A DNA stretch of 64,000 bases from positions 33,625 through 97,624 of the forward strand of contig NZ_CAJHBR010000012.1 of assembly GCF_904846695.1 (NCBI RefSeq). The letters are read 5' to 3'. Below are positions 10,737 through 20,800 of this stretch, piece by piece (the stretch's first letter is position 1; each line of letters opens with the position of its first letter). Made by a program: the position numbers and the translations under genes. The notes under the pieces are model-generated. The model searched no databases. It had not been told where the DNA came from and saw only the letters and a program-made list of their open reading frames with translations. This DNA is from Psychrobacter urativorans (GTDB lineage: Bacteria > Pseudomonadota > Gammaproteobacteria > Pseudomonadales > Moraxellaceae).

Positions 10737-11269
10737 TGAGTATTAAGCCACGGTCTATGCTAGTTACTTTAACCGTTATTGGGCTAGGGCTATCCGGCTG
10801 TAGTGATCGTATTGGCCTAGCTTCGCAAGCAATGGACACTATACGTAACCAAGCCACAAAGCCGATTGAGCCGCCGCCACAAGCACAGTTAATCAAGGAC
10901 TTTGTCTACAGTGCTAACTTGCTACGTAGCCCATTCTTACCTCCCAGTTTAGTCAATCTACAAGGTGCAACTACAGCTATCGATGGTGTACGTCCCGATA
11001 TCAATCGCGTTAAACAACCTCTAGAACAGTACGGGCTGGCGCAGATGACCTTCCGTGGCATGCTGACATCTTCTAAAGGTCAGCAATATGCTTTGATACA
11101 GCGTCCTGATGGCTCAATAGCTAGTGTCAAAGTAGGAGATTATATCGGTTTAAATAATGGCCGAATTGTTGAGATTACTGCTACCCAAATTAATTTGATT
11201 GAAATTGTACCTGATAGCCGAGCTGGATTCGTTGAAAAGCCACAGTCTCTGGTTTCTCCTATAAGTTAA
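10736..11269 (+). CDS. pilP: Type IV pilus lipoprotein PilP
   Basis: PilP is an inner-membrane lipoprotein that links the PilN/PilO dimer to the secretin PilQ. The signal peptide ends in the lipobox LSGC (Cys about residue 22). A proline-rich linker (EPPPQAQ) precedes the C-terminal beta domain with the FRGMLTSSKGQQYALI and VKVGDYIGLNNGRI segments typical of PilP. 177 residues, of normal family length. It starts within the stop codon of pilO. Confidence 0.96.
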   Translation: MSIKPRSMLVTLTVIGLGLSGCSDRIGLASQAMDTIRNQATKPIEPPPQAQLIKDFVYSANLLRSPFLPPSLVNLQGATTAIDGVRPDINRVKQPLEQYGLAQMTFRGMLTSSKGQQYALIQRPDGSIASVKVGDYIGLNNGRIVEITATQINLIEIVPDSRAGFVEKPQSLVSPIS

Positions 11270-11296
11270 GTAGATGTTTTTTTTGAGGAATGAATA

Positions 11297-13648
11297 ATGA
11301 CAGTACGCAACCACAAGGGAATGATGATGAGTAACCGCGTATTCGCCACTTTTACAATCCCTTCCTACAATTTTGTCATGCCTATATTGGCTGTCAGTAT
11401 GCTAATGATTAGCAGCAGCGCTTATGCTGAACAGCGTATTAATACCTTATCAGTAGTGAAGACAGCTCCAGCTGTAACACAGTTACGTTTAGGATTTTCA
11501 GAAATTCCGACATTACCTGCAGCCTATCAACTTGATGATCCCAGACGTTTAGTATTAGATTTTGAGCAAGTTCAAAACGGTATTACTAGTCGCTTGACTG
11601 ACTATAATATCGGTATGATCAATGAAGTTACTACCTTAAGCAATGACAGCACTACTCGCATGATTGTGGGTCTAAAACAAACTGGCAGCTATACTACGGC
11701 TATTAGTGGTAACGATTTACTGCTTACTATTACTGAACCTAATCAAGCGCTAGCGACTACCCCTAAGGTCTACAACAGCGTTGAGGTCATTCCCACCACA
11801 CCGATCACTAATAGTGTTGCTAACGTTGGCGTAGCCGTTAATAGCAGCACTAAAACGGTGCCGACTGATACTATGATGGTACGAGTCAACCCACTACTAG
11901 ACCCTAGACTAGCCGCCACACAAGTGGCTCGTCAGTATAGCTACGATGGTTTGACGGCCCTTACTTTTGCAGCTGATAACCATGGTGGCGGTAATGTCAG
12001 TATTGGGCTCGCTAATGAGGCTATTCCGGTAGATGTGCAGCGGCAAGGCAATAAGCTAGTGATACGCATGACTGGTAGTACGATTCCCAGAAATTTGCTA
12101 CGCCGTCTTACTATTAATAGTGGGATAGTCGCTGGTGTCGATACTCAAAATCAAGGTCAAAATGGGACTATTACTATTAATATGACCGAAGACTACGAGT
12201 ACCAAGCTTATCAATCAGGCAATCAGCTTACTATAGCGATTAAAAAACCTGAGCTGTTAGGCGAGCCTACGCTTGAGGAGAGAGTCTATACTGGTGAAGC
12301 ATTATCTATGGAATTCCAAAATGTGGAAATCCGTAGTGTGTTAGATATCTTGGCACAGTTCACTAAGATGAATGTGGTGGCTAGCGATTCTGTCACTGGC
12401 AACATTACTTTGCGTCTTATCAATGTTCCTTGGGATCAAGCCCTAGATATTATTTTGAAAAGTAAAAATTTAGCAAAGCGTGAGAATGGTAATGTGATTT
12501 TGATCGCCCCTGCTACTGAGCTTGCAGAACAAGAAGCTAGTGAGCTTGCCGCTCAGCAAGTAGTGCAAGCCTTTTCTCCTTTGCGTACTGAGTACATTCG
12601 CTTGAGCTATGCTCGTGCCGAAGATGTTTTATTATTAATTTCTGATGGTAGTGGACCTTCTAATAGTGGTGACGGGTTTGGTGCTGTTAATACGGGTAGC
12701 AATCAAAATAATAATACCTTGTTGTCCAATCGTGGCACAGTCACTATTGATAAACGTACTAATACTTTAATTATTAAAGATGTGGCAGATAGTATTGAAA
12801 ATATACATAAATTAATCAGTAAAATTGATATTCCAGTACGCCAAGTGATGATTGAGGCACGTATTGTTAGTGCTACCGATACCTTTAGTAAGGAGATTGG
12901 TGTGCGCTGGGGTCTATTATCTAATGGGGCAGCTAATAATCGCAACCTATTGGTTGGCGGCAGTGACCAGACCCTATGGGATTTAAAAGACTTCGATATC
13001 GAAACGACTACTGTCAATGGACAGTCGGTCTCTTATCCGTCATACGATATTAGTCGCCCTGATAATCTAAACGTTGATTTAGGCGTAAGTAATCCTGCAG
13101 GGAGCATTGCCTTTGGTCTGTTGGGGTTATCAGATTTCATGTTGGATCTTGAATTATCAGCATTACAAGCGGATAATCGCGGCGAGGTTATTTCTACACC
13201 CAAAATTTTGACTACTGATAAACAAACCGCTAAAGTTTCTTCTGGTACGCAGATTCCTTATCAGGAAGCGTCGGCTAGTGGTGCTACTACCACTAGTTTT
13301 AAAGAAGCCGCATTGAGCCTTGAGGCTACGCCAAATATCACCCCTGATGGCAAAATCGGTCTGCAGTTAGTAATTACTAATGGCACACCAACTATTATCA
13401 ATAATCAGGTCGCCATTTCTGAAGACTCGATTTCCACTAATGTCATTGTTGAAGATGGCCAAACTATCGTATTAGGCGGGGTGTTTAAAAACCGTATTAA
13501 TAATGGTGTAGATAAAGTACCATTCTTAGGAGATTTACCTTATATTGGTCGTGCGTTCCGTAGAGACGTTCGTAGCAATAATAAAGAAGAATTACTTATC
13601 TTTATCACTACGAAGCTGGTTAACGATGGCATAAATCGTTTAGAATAA
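11297..13648 (+). CDS. pilQ: Type IV pilus secretin PilQ
   Basis: PilQ forms the outer-membrane channel through which the pilus extends. The 783-residue precursor has a signal peptide ending near SSSAYA, two AMIN-type peptidoglycan-binding beta domains (about 40-130 and 195-310), a short secretin N-terminal domain (about 330-400), an N1 domain, and the C-terminal secretin pore with the VEDGQTIVLGGVFKN and VPFLGDLPYIG motifs. ATG 11297 has GAGGA eight bases upstream. A second AAGGG site before the triple ATG at 11321-11329 leaves open a start eight to ten codons later, which would not change the signal peptide. A terminator follows directly. Confidence 0.97.
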   Translation: MTVRNHKGMMMSNRVFATFTIPSYNFVMPILAVSMLMISSSAYAEQRINTLSVVKTAPAVTQLRLGFSEIPTLPAAYQLDDPRRLVLDFEQVQNGITSRLTDYNIGMINEVTTLSNDSTTRMIVGLKQTGSYTTAISGNDLLLTITEPNQALATTPKVYNSVEVIPTTPITNSVANVGVAVNSSTKTVPTDTMMVRVNPLLDPRLAATQVARQYSYDGLTALTFAADNHGGGNVSIGLANEAIPVDVQRQGNKLVIRMTGSTIPRNLLRRLTINSGIVAGVDTQNQGQNGTITINMTEDYEYQAYQSGNQLTIAIKKPELLGEPTLEERVYTGEALSMEFQNVEIRSVLDILAQFTKMNVVASDSVTGNITLRLINVPWDQALDIILKSKNLAKRENGNVILIAPATELAEQEASELAAQQVVQAFSPLRTEYIRLSYARAEDVLLLISDGSGPSNSGDGFGAVNTGSNQNNNTLLSNRGTVTIDKRTNTLIIKDVADSIENIHKLISKIDIPVRQVMIEARIVSATDTFSKEIGVRWGLLSNGAANNRNLLVGGSDQTLWDLKDFDIETTTVNGQSVSYPSYDISRPDNLNVDLGVSNPAGSIAFGLLGLSDFMLDLELSALQADNRGEVISTPKILTTDKQTAKVSSGTQIPYQEASASGATTTSFKEAALSLEATPNITPDGKIGLQLVITNGTPTIINNQVAISEDSISTNVIVEDGQTIVLGGVFKNRINNGVDKVPFLGDLPYIGRAFRRDVRSNNKEELLIFITTKLVNDGINRLE

Positions 13649-13676
13649 GCGGCGGCATTTAAGACACTATAAAAAT

Positions 13677-13700
13677 ACAAGCTTAAGCGCTTGTTTTTTT
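13677..13700 (+). terminator. Terminator of the pil operon
   Basis: ACAAGC (13677-13682) pairs with GCTTGT (13689-13694) over a 6-base loop, followed by T residues. It separates pilQ from aroK, so the shikimate genes are probably read from their own promoter although gene order is conserved. Confidence 0.75.
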
Positions 13701-13818
13701 ATGGGCGCAAGGTTATTGCTAAGGGTTATGCTTTGGGCAGCATTATTTTATCAACAATAATCAACGCTCATTACTAGCTAGAATATTAATGACGTTGTAT
13801 GATAGTTAATTTATCTGA

Positions 13819-14619
13819 GTGAGTGTTATGTTGGAGGAATTACCGTCGGTATTTATAGTCGGGCCGATGGGAGCTGGCAAGACCACCATTGGCCGTTTGC
13901 TTGCTAAGCAGCTGGGCCGCGAGTTTGTGGACAGTGACTGGTATGTTGAATCGCAAACGGGCGCTGATATTGCTTGGATATTCGCGAAAGAAGGCGAGGC
14001 AGGCTTTCGGGCGCGCGAAACTCGAGCCATTGATGAGCTAACCCAGTATAAGCAAATTATCCTTGCCACTGGTGGTGGTGCAGTCATGTCTGCTGAAAAT
14101 AGAGCGTTCTTGCATCAGCGTGGCATTGTGGTTTACCTAAATGCACCAGTCGATGTACAGATGGTACGTACAGCGAAGGACAAGTCACGTCCTCTATTAC
14201 AACAGCCTAATCCCAGAAAAATACTACAAGAATTATATAAAAAACGTGATCCATTATATCGACAAGTAGCGCACATTATCATGCCTACGGGCCACACTTA
14301 TCCACGGAATATGGTCAATCAGTTACTGCAACAGCTGCAGCGTTTTTCAGTAGTCAAGATAGAACAAGCTCTGGATACTGATATGGATACTGAGTTAGAG
14401 CAAGATACTGACAGTTATAGTAGTCCTGAGCTCATAAAACCAGATAGTGAATTAAATAGTGCAGCTACTGTAGATGACGGTATTGATGCCCCTAAGAGTA
14501 TTAAAAGTAGCACTGTTGATACTGATACTGATACTGATACTGATACTGGCTTAGAGCTGACCACTGATAATGATTGTTTAGTACCATCAGCCTCTGTTGC
14601 TGACCGTAATGAACTTTAA
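13819..14619 (+). CDS. aroK: Shikimate kinase with an acidic C-terminal extension
   Basis: The enzyme phosphorylates shikimate with ATP in the pathway to chorismate and aromatic amino acids. Residues 1-175 are a complete shikimate kinase: Walker A GPMGAGKTTIG (about 16-26), the shikimate-binding DSDW and GFRARE segments, and GGGAVM. The usual family length is 170-180, but this protein continues to 266 residues with an acidic, Asp/Thr/Ser-rich tail that includes five exact GATACT repeats (14518-14547) coding a DT run. The tail has no recognisable domain and is probably disordered. The start may be GTG 13819 or ATG 13828; both follow GAGTGAG-like bases, and neither affects the domain. It precedes aroB, as commonly seen behind pilQ. 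Confidence 0.95.
   Translation: MSVMLEELPSVFIVGPMGAGKTTIGRLLAKQLGREFVDSDWYVESQTGADIAWIFAKEGEAGFRARETRAIDELTQYKQIILATGGGAVMSAENRAFLHQRGIVVYLNAPVDVQMVRTAKDKSRPLLQQPNPRKILQELYKKRDPLYRQVAHIIMPTGHTYPRNMVNQLLQQLQRFSVVKIEQALDTDMDTELEQDTDSYSSPELIKPDSELNSAATVDDGIDAPKSIKSSTVDTDTDTDTDTGLELTTDNDCLVPSASVADRNEL
14518..14547 (+). repeat. GATACT x5 microsatellite inside aroK
   Basis: There are five perfect tandem copies of the hexamer GATACT. Because the unit is a multiple of three, copy-number changes would lengthen or shorten the Asp-Thr tail without breaking the frame. Degenerate GATACT copies also occur upstream at about 14377-14412. Confidence 0.9.
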
Positions 14620-14723
14620 CTATAGTATTTTTTATAGCGCCATATTTTTATAGCTAATAATGTTTATAGCATAATAATTTTTGAAGCTAACCACTTTCAA
14701 ACCTAACCATTAGGAAGTATGAG

Positions 14724-15824
14724 ATGACTACCGCATTAGTGGAAGATGGCTTAATTGTACATACTCAAAGTCACGATTATCCAATAGTTATTACGGCACA
14801 AAGCGGTAATAAAACTAGTAATATGGCGGAGCAAATTACTTCCTATATACGGGGTAAGCAGCTATTAATTGTGACTAATGAAACGGTTGCGCCTTTATAC
14901 TTAGCGGCATTACAAGCGCAACTAGAATTGCACTTTAAGGTGGCGGTCTGCATCCTAGCTGATGGAGAACAGTACAAAAATCAGGCTAGTATCGATAAAA
15001 TATATGATGCGCTAATGGCGCAGCACTTCAACCGTGATGTTACTTTAATTGCGCTTGGTGGTGGTGTTATCGGTGATATGACAGGCTTTGCAGCGGCTAG
15101 CTTTATGCGTGGGGTTGATTTTATCCAAATACCTACTACTCTATTGTCGCAAGTGGACTCCAGCGTTGGTGGTAAGACTGGTATCAATCATCCACAAGGT
15201 AAGAACATGATTGGCGCTTTTTGGCAGCCGCAGATGGTACTAGCGGATATGAATACTTTGCAAACGCTGCCTGAGCGTGAGCTATCCGCTGGATTAGCGG
15301 AAGTCATCAAATACGCCCTGATTATGGATATTGAGTTTTTGGACTGGCTTGAAGAGCATCTACCAGCCATGATGGCTTTGGATTTAGAGGTTCTAGCGAT
15401 AGCAGTAAAACGCTGCTGCCAGTATAAAGCTGATATTGTGGCGCAAGATGAGCGTGAAGCAGGTATACGAGCGATATTGAATTTTGGTCATACCTTTGGT
15501 CATGTGATCGAGACACATCAAGGTTACGGTAATTGGTTGCATGGTGAGGCAGTTGCGGCAGGTATGGTACAAGCGGCTGAATTATCGCAAAAGCTTGGCT
15601 GGCTCAGTGATAGCGACGTGGCTCGAGTAAAACGGGTATTGAGCTTAGCGAAACTGCCAATTACGCCACCAGCTATCGATGTAGACACAGCGTTAAAACT
15701 AATGGGCCACGATAAAAAAGTCAAACAAGGACAAATCCGGCTGATTTTGTTAAAATCATTAGGTGAAGCCGTATTGACAGACGAATTCGATGCGCAGTTG
15801 CTTACTGAAGTGCTGTCATCCTAA
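14724..15824 (+). CDS. aroB: 3-dehydroquinate synthase
   Basis: AroB converts DAHP to 3-dehydroquinate, the second shikimate-pathway step, using NAD and a divalent metal. The 366-residue protein shows the NAD-binding [15 protein letters not shown] segment, the [20 protein letters not shown] motif with substrate-binding lysines, and metal-ligand segments around [12 protein letters not shown] and the LNFGHTFGH and [10 protein letters not shown] histidines. ATG start with AGGAAG upstream. It is 104 bases from aroK. A directly repeated GCTGTTGATAAGC (15854-15866, 15872-15884) lies in the gap behind it. Confidence 0.98.
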   Translation: MTTALVEDGLIVHTQSHDYPIVITAQSGNKTSNMAEQITSYIRGKQLLIVTNETVAPLYLAALQAQLELHFKVAVCILADGEQYKNQASIDKIYDALMAQHFNRDVTLIALGGGVIGDMTGFAAASFMRGVDFIQIPTTLLSQVDSSVGGKTGINHPQGKNMIGAFWQPQMVLADMNTLQTLPERELSAGLAEVIKYALIMDIEFLDWLEEHLPAMMALDLEVLAIAVKRCCQYKADIVAQDEREAGIRAILNFGHTFGHVIETHQGYGNWLHGEAVAAGMVQAAELSQKLGWLSDSDVARVKRVLSLAKLPITPPAIDVDTALKLMGHDKKVKQGQIRLILLKSLGEAVLTDEFDAQLLTEVLSS

Positions 15825-15915
15825 GCGGCATACTAATTGTTTATAAGCTAATAGCTGTTGATAAGCTATTGGCTGTTGATAAGCGTTAATTAATTACTTT
15901 TCCAAGGAAACTCCC

Positions 15916-16977
15916 ATGGCAGCACCGAGCTCTACGACTAGCTCTAGCAGTAAGTCAAATCGTCGCCAAGCACTAATTTGGTTAATGATGACTTTGCTGC
16001 TCGGAGTGGCCACTGCGCTGCTTTGGATGGTCAGCCAAACCCCTGCAATTGGAGCCAAAATTGAGAATGCTCCTATTGCTGCACCTGAAGCATTAGCTAG
16101 TGAGCTTGAACAACCTCTATCTATTGAGTCTTTGCATGAGCTGGATAATGACATTCAGCCTATTGATTTTGAAGATACTATTCGAGATTTACGCAATTAT
16201 CCAGACGAGTTCAAAGATAAGCGATACTTGCTTGCCAATAAAGGCAAATGGACTGTACAAGTGATGAATGTCGCCGAGAATGAGGTGATAGTCAGCTATC
16301 TAGAAGGTCGAAAAGATAGAGATAAATTTGCCTATTTCCGCTATCGCGATGAGAACAAACAGCTGCGTTATATGCTTACTTATGGTCTATTAAATAGCTC
16401 ACAAGAAGCAGTAGGGGCGGCAAAATTGGTAGATTTTGGCTTACCTGCTGACGTAAGTGTGCTATCAGAAGAGATTAATCGCTACACTAGTATTATCGAC
16501 AATTATGAGCGTTCGCAACCCATAAAAGATCTAAGTACTAGACGCTCACGCTCAGTAAAACTGAATCCTACCAAGCGTGAAGTACCTGTGCGTCAAAAAG
16601 CGCCAGTAGTTCCTAAAGTTAGTAATGATAATCAAGAGGCCGCTTCTAAGCCGTCTAGTAATCAGTCTAATACTAATAGCACTGGCAGTATTAGTCAGTC
16701 CGCCGACACTTCAGATACCTTATCAGTCAATGAAGAGCGCACCTTATCATCTGAAAATTCTGATGATGCTAAAAAGGAGGATAAAGCTACTAAGGCTGAG
16801 CCACAAGTCAAAAAGCCACCGGTAGTAGCCACACCTAAACAACCAAGTTCGGCGAGCAATCCTGATAAAGCTAGTGAAGGCAGTAATAAAAAGAATAATA
16901 GTGGCGCTGATAAGAGCACTACTAACAAAGGCAATAGTGATCCTATTAAGCAACTAATAGAAGAGAAGAGTAAGTAG
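15916..16977 (+). CDS. SPOR-like membrane protein in the DamX position
   Basis: This 353-residue protein has a Ser-rich cytoplasmic N-terminus, one membrane helix (about 18-40), then a folded segment (about 90-185) containing GKWTVQVMNVAEN and YMLTYGLLNSSQEAVGAAKL. That arrangement resembles a SPOR peptidoglycan-binding domain, with the initial WTVQV strand and the final 'gly-x-phe/leu-ser-x-x-glu-ala' helix. The remainder is a Ser/Lys/Pro-rich disordered tail. In enterobacteria and Acinetobacter a SPOR protein (DamX) follows aroB, so the position supports a division-site peptidoglycan-binding role. Unusually, the SPOR-like region is central and not C-terminal. ATG has AAGGAA upstream. Function is inferred from fold and synteny. 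Confidence 0.75.
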   Translation: MAAPSSTTSSSSKSNRRQALIWLMMTLLLGVATALLWMVSQTPAIGAKIENAPIAAPEALASELEQPLSIESLHELDNDIQPIDFEDTIRDLRNYPDEFKDKRYLLANKGKWTVQVMNVAENEVIVSYLEGRKDRDKFAYFRYRDENKQLRYMLTYGLLNSSQEAVGAAKLVDFGLPADVSVLSEEINRYTSIIDNYERSQPIKDLSTRRSRSVKLNPTKREVPVRQKAPVVPKVSNDNQEAASKPSSNQSNTNSTGSISQSADTSDTLSVNEERTLSSENSDDAKKEDKATKAEPQVKKPPVVATPKQPSSASNPDKASEGSNKKNNSGADKSTTNKGNSDPIKQLIEEKSK

Positions 16978-17863
16978 CTTTTAGCTAGCAGTTTTCGATC
17001 TAGCGGTTTTTTCTAAATAGCCGCTAGAGTCGGGATTGCTGTGGTTAACTTTTATTAGCAAATTTTTTTGCTTTTTTTTTGACAATACGCTTTAAAAGCA
17101 ATAAGTGACTGGTGAGGTTTTTGCTAGTACAAGCACGGATATTAAAGGTAGAATCATTCATAATACTTGCAGAATAATGTCGGTCAGTCACTGGTATCGC
17201 CTAGTTACTTATAGAAGTAGCACAGTGATTTAGTCTTCATTTTTAGTAGTTAGCCACTGACGTTATTATCTGATTTTACGCCAGTAATTAACTATAACTA
17301 TCCAATGATTTGTAAAAAAGACTAGATTTTTTCGCTATCATTAACTAATATGATTAAGGGACTTATTCTGTATAGTTATGGTAAATTGTTGGAAATACTG
17401 CCTATTTGGGTAAATTTTTCGTCTCTCACTGTTCTAAGCGTTATTAATTGCTGTTGATCACAAAGGTCAAGTAATCGCTAATTCTCTTCTGTTTATTTAT
17501 AGTCCTTATTTGGGTTAAAGAAGTGATTGAACTTAGAGCGTTTAATGTCCGAGCGTTGATAAGTAGATTATTATCGGTTCAATAGCCATCACTCTATCAT
17601 CGCTCCTATCGTATTTACGGTGTCATTCACCCACATACACCATCAATCAACTATTAGCGCTTGAGCTATTTTGCCAAGTAGCTAACCGTTCTGCTGCAAA
17701 CCAAACGGATAATTACTAACGACTCGTATCAACAATATTATGCAGTGTACGAATTCAGTTTTTGATCCGGATACTAGAATAATTTAGCCCGTTCTAACTG
17801 CGTCATTCAGTACATGTTACGCATTGTAGCCATGAACTGCTCGCTCACTTAAAAGGACTAGCC
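16978..17863. other. 886-base leader before gltB, no gene found
   Basis: No coding frame of reasonable length is present on either strand. A TAGCTAG-type weak hairpin followed by GGTTTTTT (16984-17010) may end the upstream gene. An inverted repeat CTAGCGG/CCGCTAG (17000-17006, 17021-17027) overlaps it. A TTGACA at 17079-17084 has no good -10 partner. The rest, up to the AAAAGGA ribosome site of gltB, is unassigned; it is long enough for a regulatory leader or a small RNA, but I see no clear structure. Confidence 0.5.
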
Positions 17864-20800
17864 ATGTCAATGATTTCATCACACACACATCTGGCCACTC
17901 CAGATGATTTTTCTGATAACTGTGGTTTTGGCTTAATCGCTCACATTGAGGGACAAGCCAGTCACGATTTAGTTAAGACTGCCATTCATAGTCTCAGCTG
18001 TATGACTCACCGCGGCGGTGTTGCTGCCGATGGCAAAACGGGGGATGGCTGCGGTTTGCTACTAGCCACTCCTAAAGCATTTTTTCAAGCTATTGCTGCT
18101 GAACAGCAGTTAACCATTACTGATAACTTTGCAGTAGGGATGGTATTTGTCAATTTGGACGAGACCAAAGCTAAGTATAGCGAACAAGTACTAGCAGAAG
18201 AGATCGCTGCGCAAGATTTAGAAGTAGCTGGCTGGCGAGAAGTACCAGTTGATTTAACTATCGTTGGGGAGATTGGTCGTGAGACTCTACCCGCATTTAA
18301 ACAGATATTCGTTAATGATCCTGCTAACTTAAGCAGTGAAGACTTCAATCGTAAGTTATTTGTAGCACGCAAAAAAGCAGAGCAACGTCTAACCGAAGAT
18401 GAGCTGTTTTATGTCTGCTCGCTAAACTGCCAAACTATTATCTATAAAGGCTTGGTAATGCCGTCAGATTTGCCAGCGTTCTTTACGGATCTAAAAGATG
18501 AGCGCTTGGCCTCACATATTGTAGTGTTTCATCAACGCTTCTCGACTAACACTTTACCACGCTGGCCTTTAGCACAGCCATTTCGTTATTTGGCCCATAA
18601 TGGCGAATTGAATACTATCACTGGTAATCGTAATTGGTCTGAGGCTCGTACGCCAAAATTAAAATCAGCTAAATTACCAAATTTGAGTGAGTTAACACCG
18701 CTAGTGAATAGTAGTGGCTCAGATTCTTCAAGCTTAGATAATATGCTTGAGGTACTGATGTCAGGTGGTATGAGTTTATTTCATTCAATGTCGATTCTAG
18801 TGCCACCAGCTTGGCAAAATGTCGATAGTATGGATATGGACTTACGCGCCTTCTATGAATTTTATTCGCAGCATATGGAAGCATGGGATGGGCCAGCAGG
18901 ATTAGTGATTCAAGATGGTCGTTATGCGGTGTGTATGCTCGATCGTAATGGCCTGCGCCCGTCACGTTGGGTCACTACTAAGAACGGCTATATCACCGTA
19001 GCATCGGAGATTGGCGTTTGGGACTATGCCCCTAAGGATGTGCTTGCCAAAGGTCGAGTTGGCCCTGGTCAGATGTTGGTTATCGATACCTTGACGGGTC
19101 AGATTATGGATAACAAGACCATCGCCACGTTATTAAAAAAAGCCCATCCTTACCGCAAATGGTTACGTGAACAAGCGACACGTATTCGTGATGATGAGCG
19201 TATCGAAGAAGCGCTAGCGGCAAAATCTTGTCGTGGTGTGGCGCTAAAGACTTTGCAAAAAATGTATCACGTAACTAATGAAGAGCGTACCGAAATTATT
19301 CGCCCCAACGCTGAGAATGGTCAAGAGCCAGTAGGCTCTATGGGTGACGATACACCAATGGCGGTACTATCACAGCAAATCCGTCACGTTGGTGATTTTT
19401 TTCGGCAGCAGTTTGCACAAGTGACCAATCCGCCGATTGATCCTTTACGCGAATCGATTGTAATGTCATTACAAACTTGCCTTGGTGCGCAGACTAATGT
19501 GTTTGCGCCTTCTGCTAAAGACGCTCATCGCATTATTCTTTCGTCGCCTGTGTTATCTGCGAGCAAAATGCAGCAGATTGAGAACCTTAATGATACCGCC
19601 TTTCAAATCGCACGTATTAATTTAAATTATGATTTGAATCTAGATTTAGCTACGGCTATTACTACTATTTGTGAGCAAGTAGCTGCTTCCATTAGAGCGG
19701 GTCAGACCCTCATCGTATTGTCTGATAAAGATATTAGCGCTGACAAAGTGCCAGCCAATGCCATTATGGTCACTGGTGCGGTTCATCACTACTTAATTGC
19801 GCAAGGTATTCGTACTGATGCCAATTTGATCATTGAGACTGGACTGGCACGGGATTCGCATCAAGTAGCAGTACTGATCGGCTTTGGGGCGACTTGTGTT
19901 TATCCTTATTTGGCTTATGACGTCATTGATGATTTGGTAGCGACTGGCGAGCTTCTGGGTGATCCGATTCAAGCGCGTGTCAATTTCCGTAAAGGTTTAG
20001 ATAAAGGGCTACTAAAGATTTTATCGAAGATGGGCATCTCTACTATTGTTTCTTATCGAGGTGCGCAACTGTTTGAAGCGGTTGGTCTCTCTGAGCCAGT
20101 AGTCGCTATGTGCTTTAAAGGGGTGCAAAGCCGGATTAAAGGGGCCACTTTTGAGGATTTAGCGGCCGATCAAGCGCAGCTAGCTGCTAATGCTTTTAAG
20201 CGTCGTATGCCTCTCGATCAAGGCGGTCTACTCAAGTTTGTTTTCAATAAAGAATACCATGCCTTTAACCCTGATGTGATTAACAGCTTGCACACAGCGG
20301 TACGCACTGGGGATTATGAGAACTATCGTAACTATGCTGACTTAGTTAATAGCCGTCCAGTGGCAACCCTACGCGATTTACTACAGCTTAAAACTGATAA
20401 TCCTATCGCTGTCGATGATGTTGAGGACATCACTAAGATTTTGAAGCGTTTCGATTCAGCGGGTATGTCATTAGGTGCTTTATCTCCTGAAGCCCATGAG
20501 TCTATCGCTATGGCGATGAATACTATTGGTGGGCGCTCAAACTCTGGTGAGGGCGGGGAAGATCCAGTACGTTACGGTACTTTGCGTAACTCCAAGATTA
20601 AGCAAGTAGCCTCAGGGCGCTTTGGGGTGACTCCTGCTTACCTGCGCTCAGCAGAAGTGATGCAGATAAAAGTTGCTCAAGGGGCGAAACCAGGTGAGGG
20701 TGGTCAGCTACCAGGTGGTAAGGTCAATGCCTTGATTGCACGCTTACGTTATTCAGTGCCAGGGGTGACCTTAATTTCGCCACCACCGCATCATGATATT

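Noticed and set aside
17079..17107. TTGACA in the gltB leader as a promoter
   Set aside because: No acceptable -10 hexamer at 15-19 bases; the TTGACA is embedded in a long T run.
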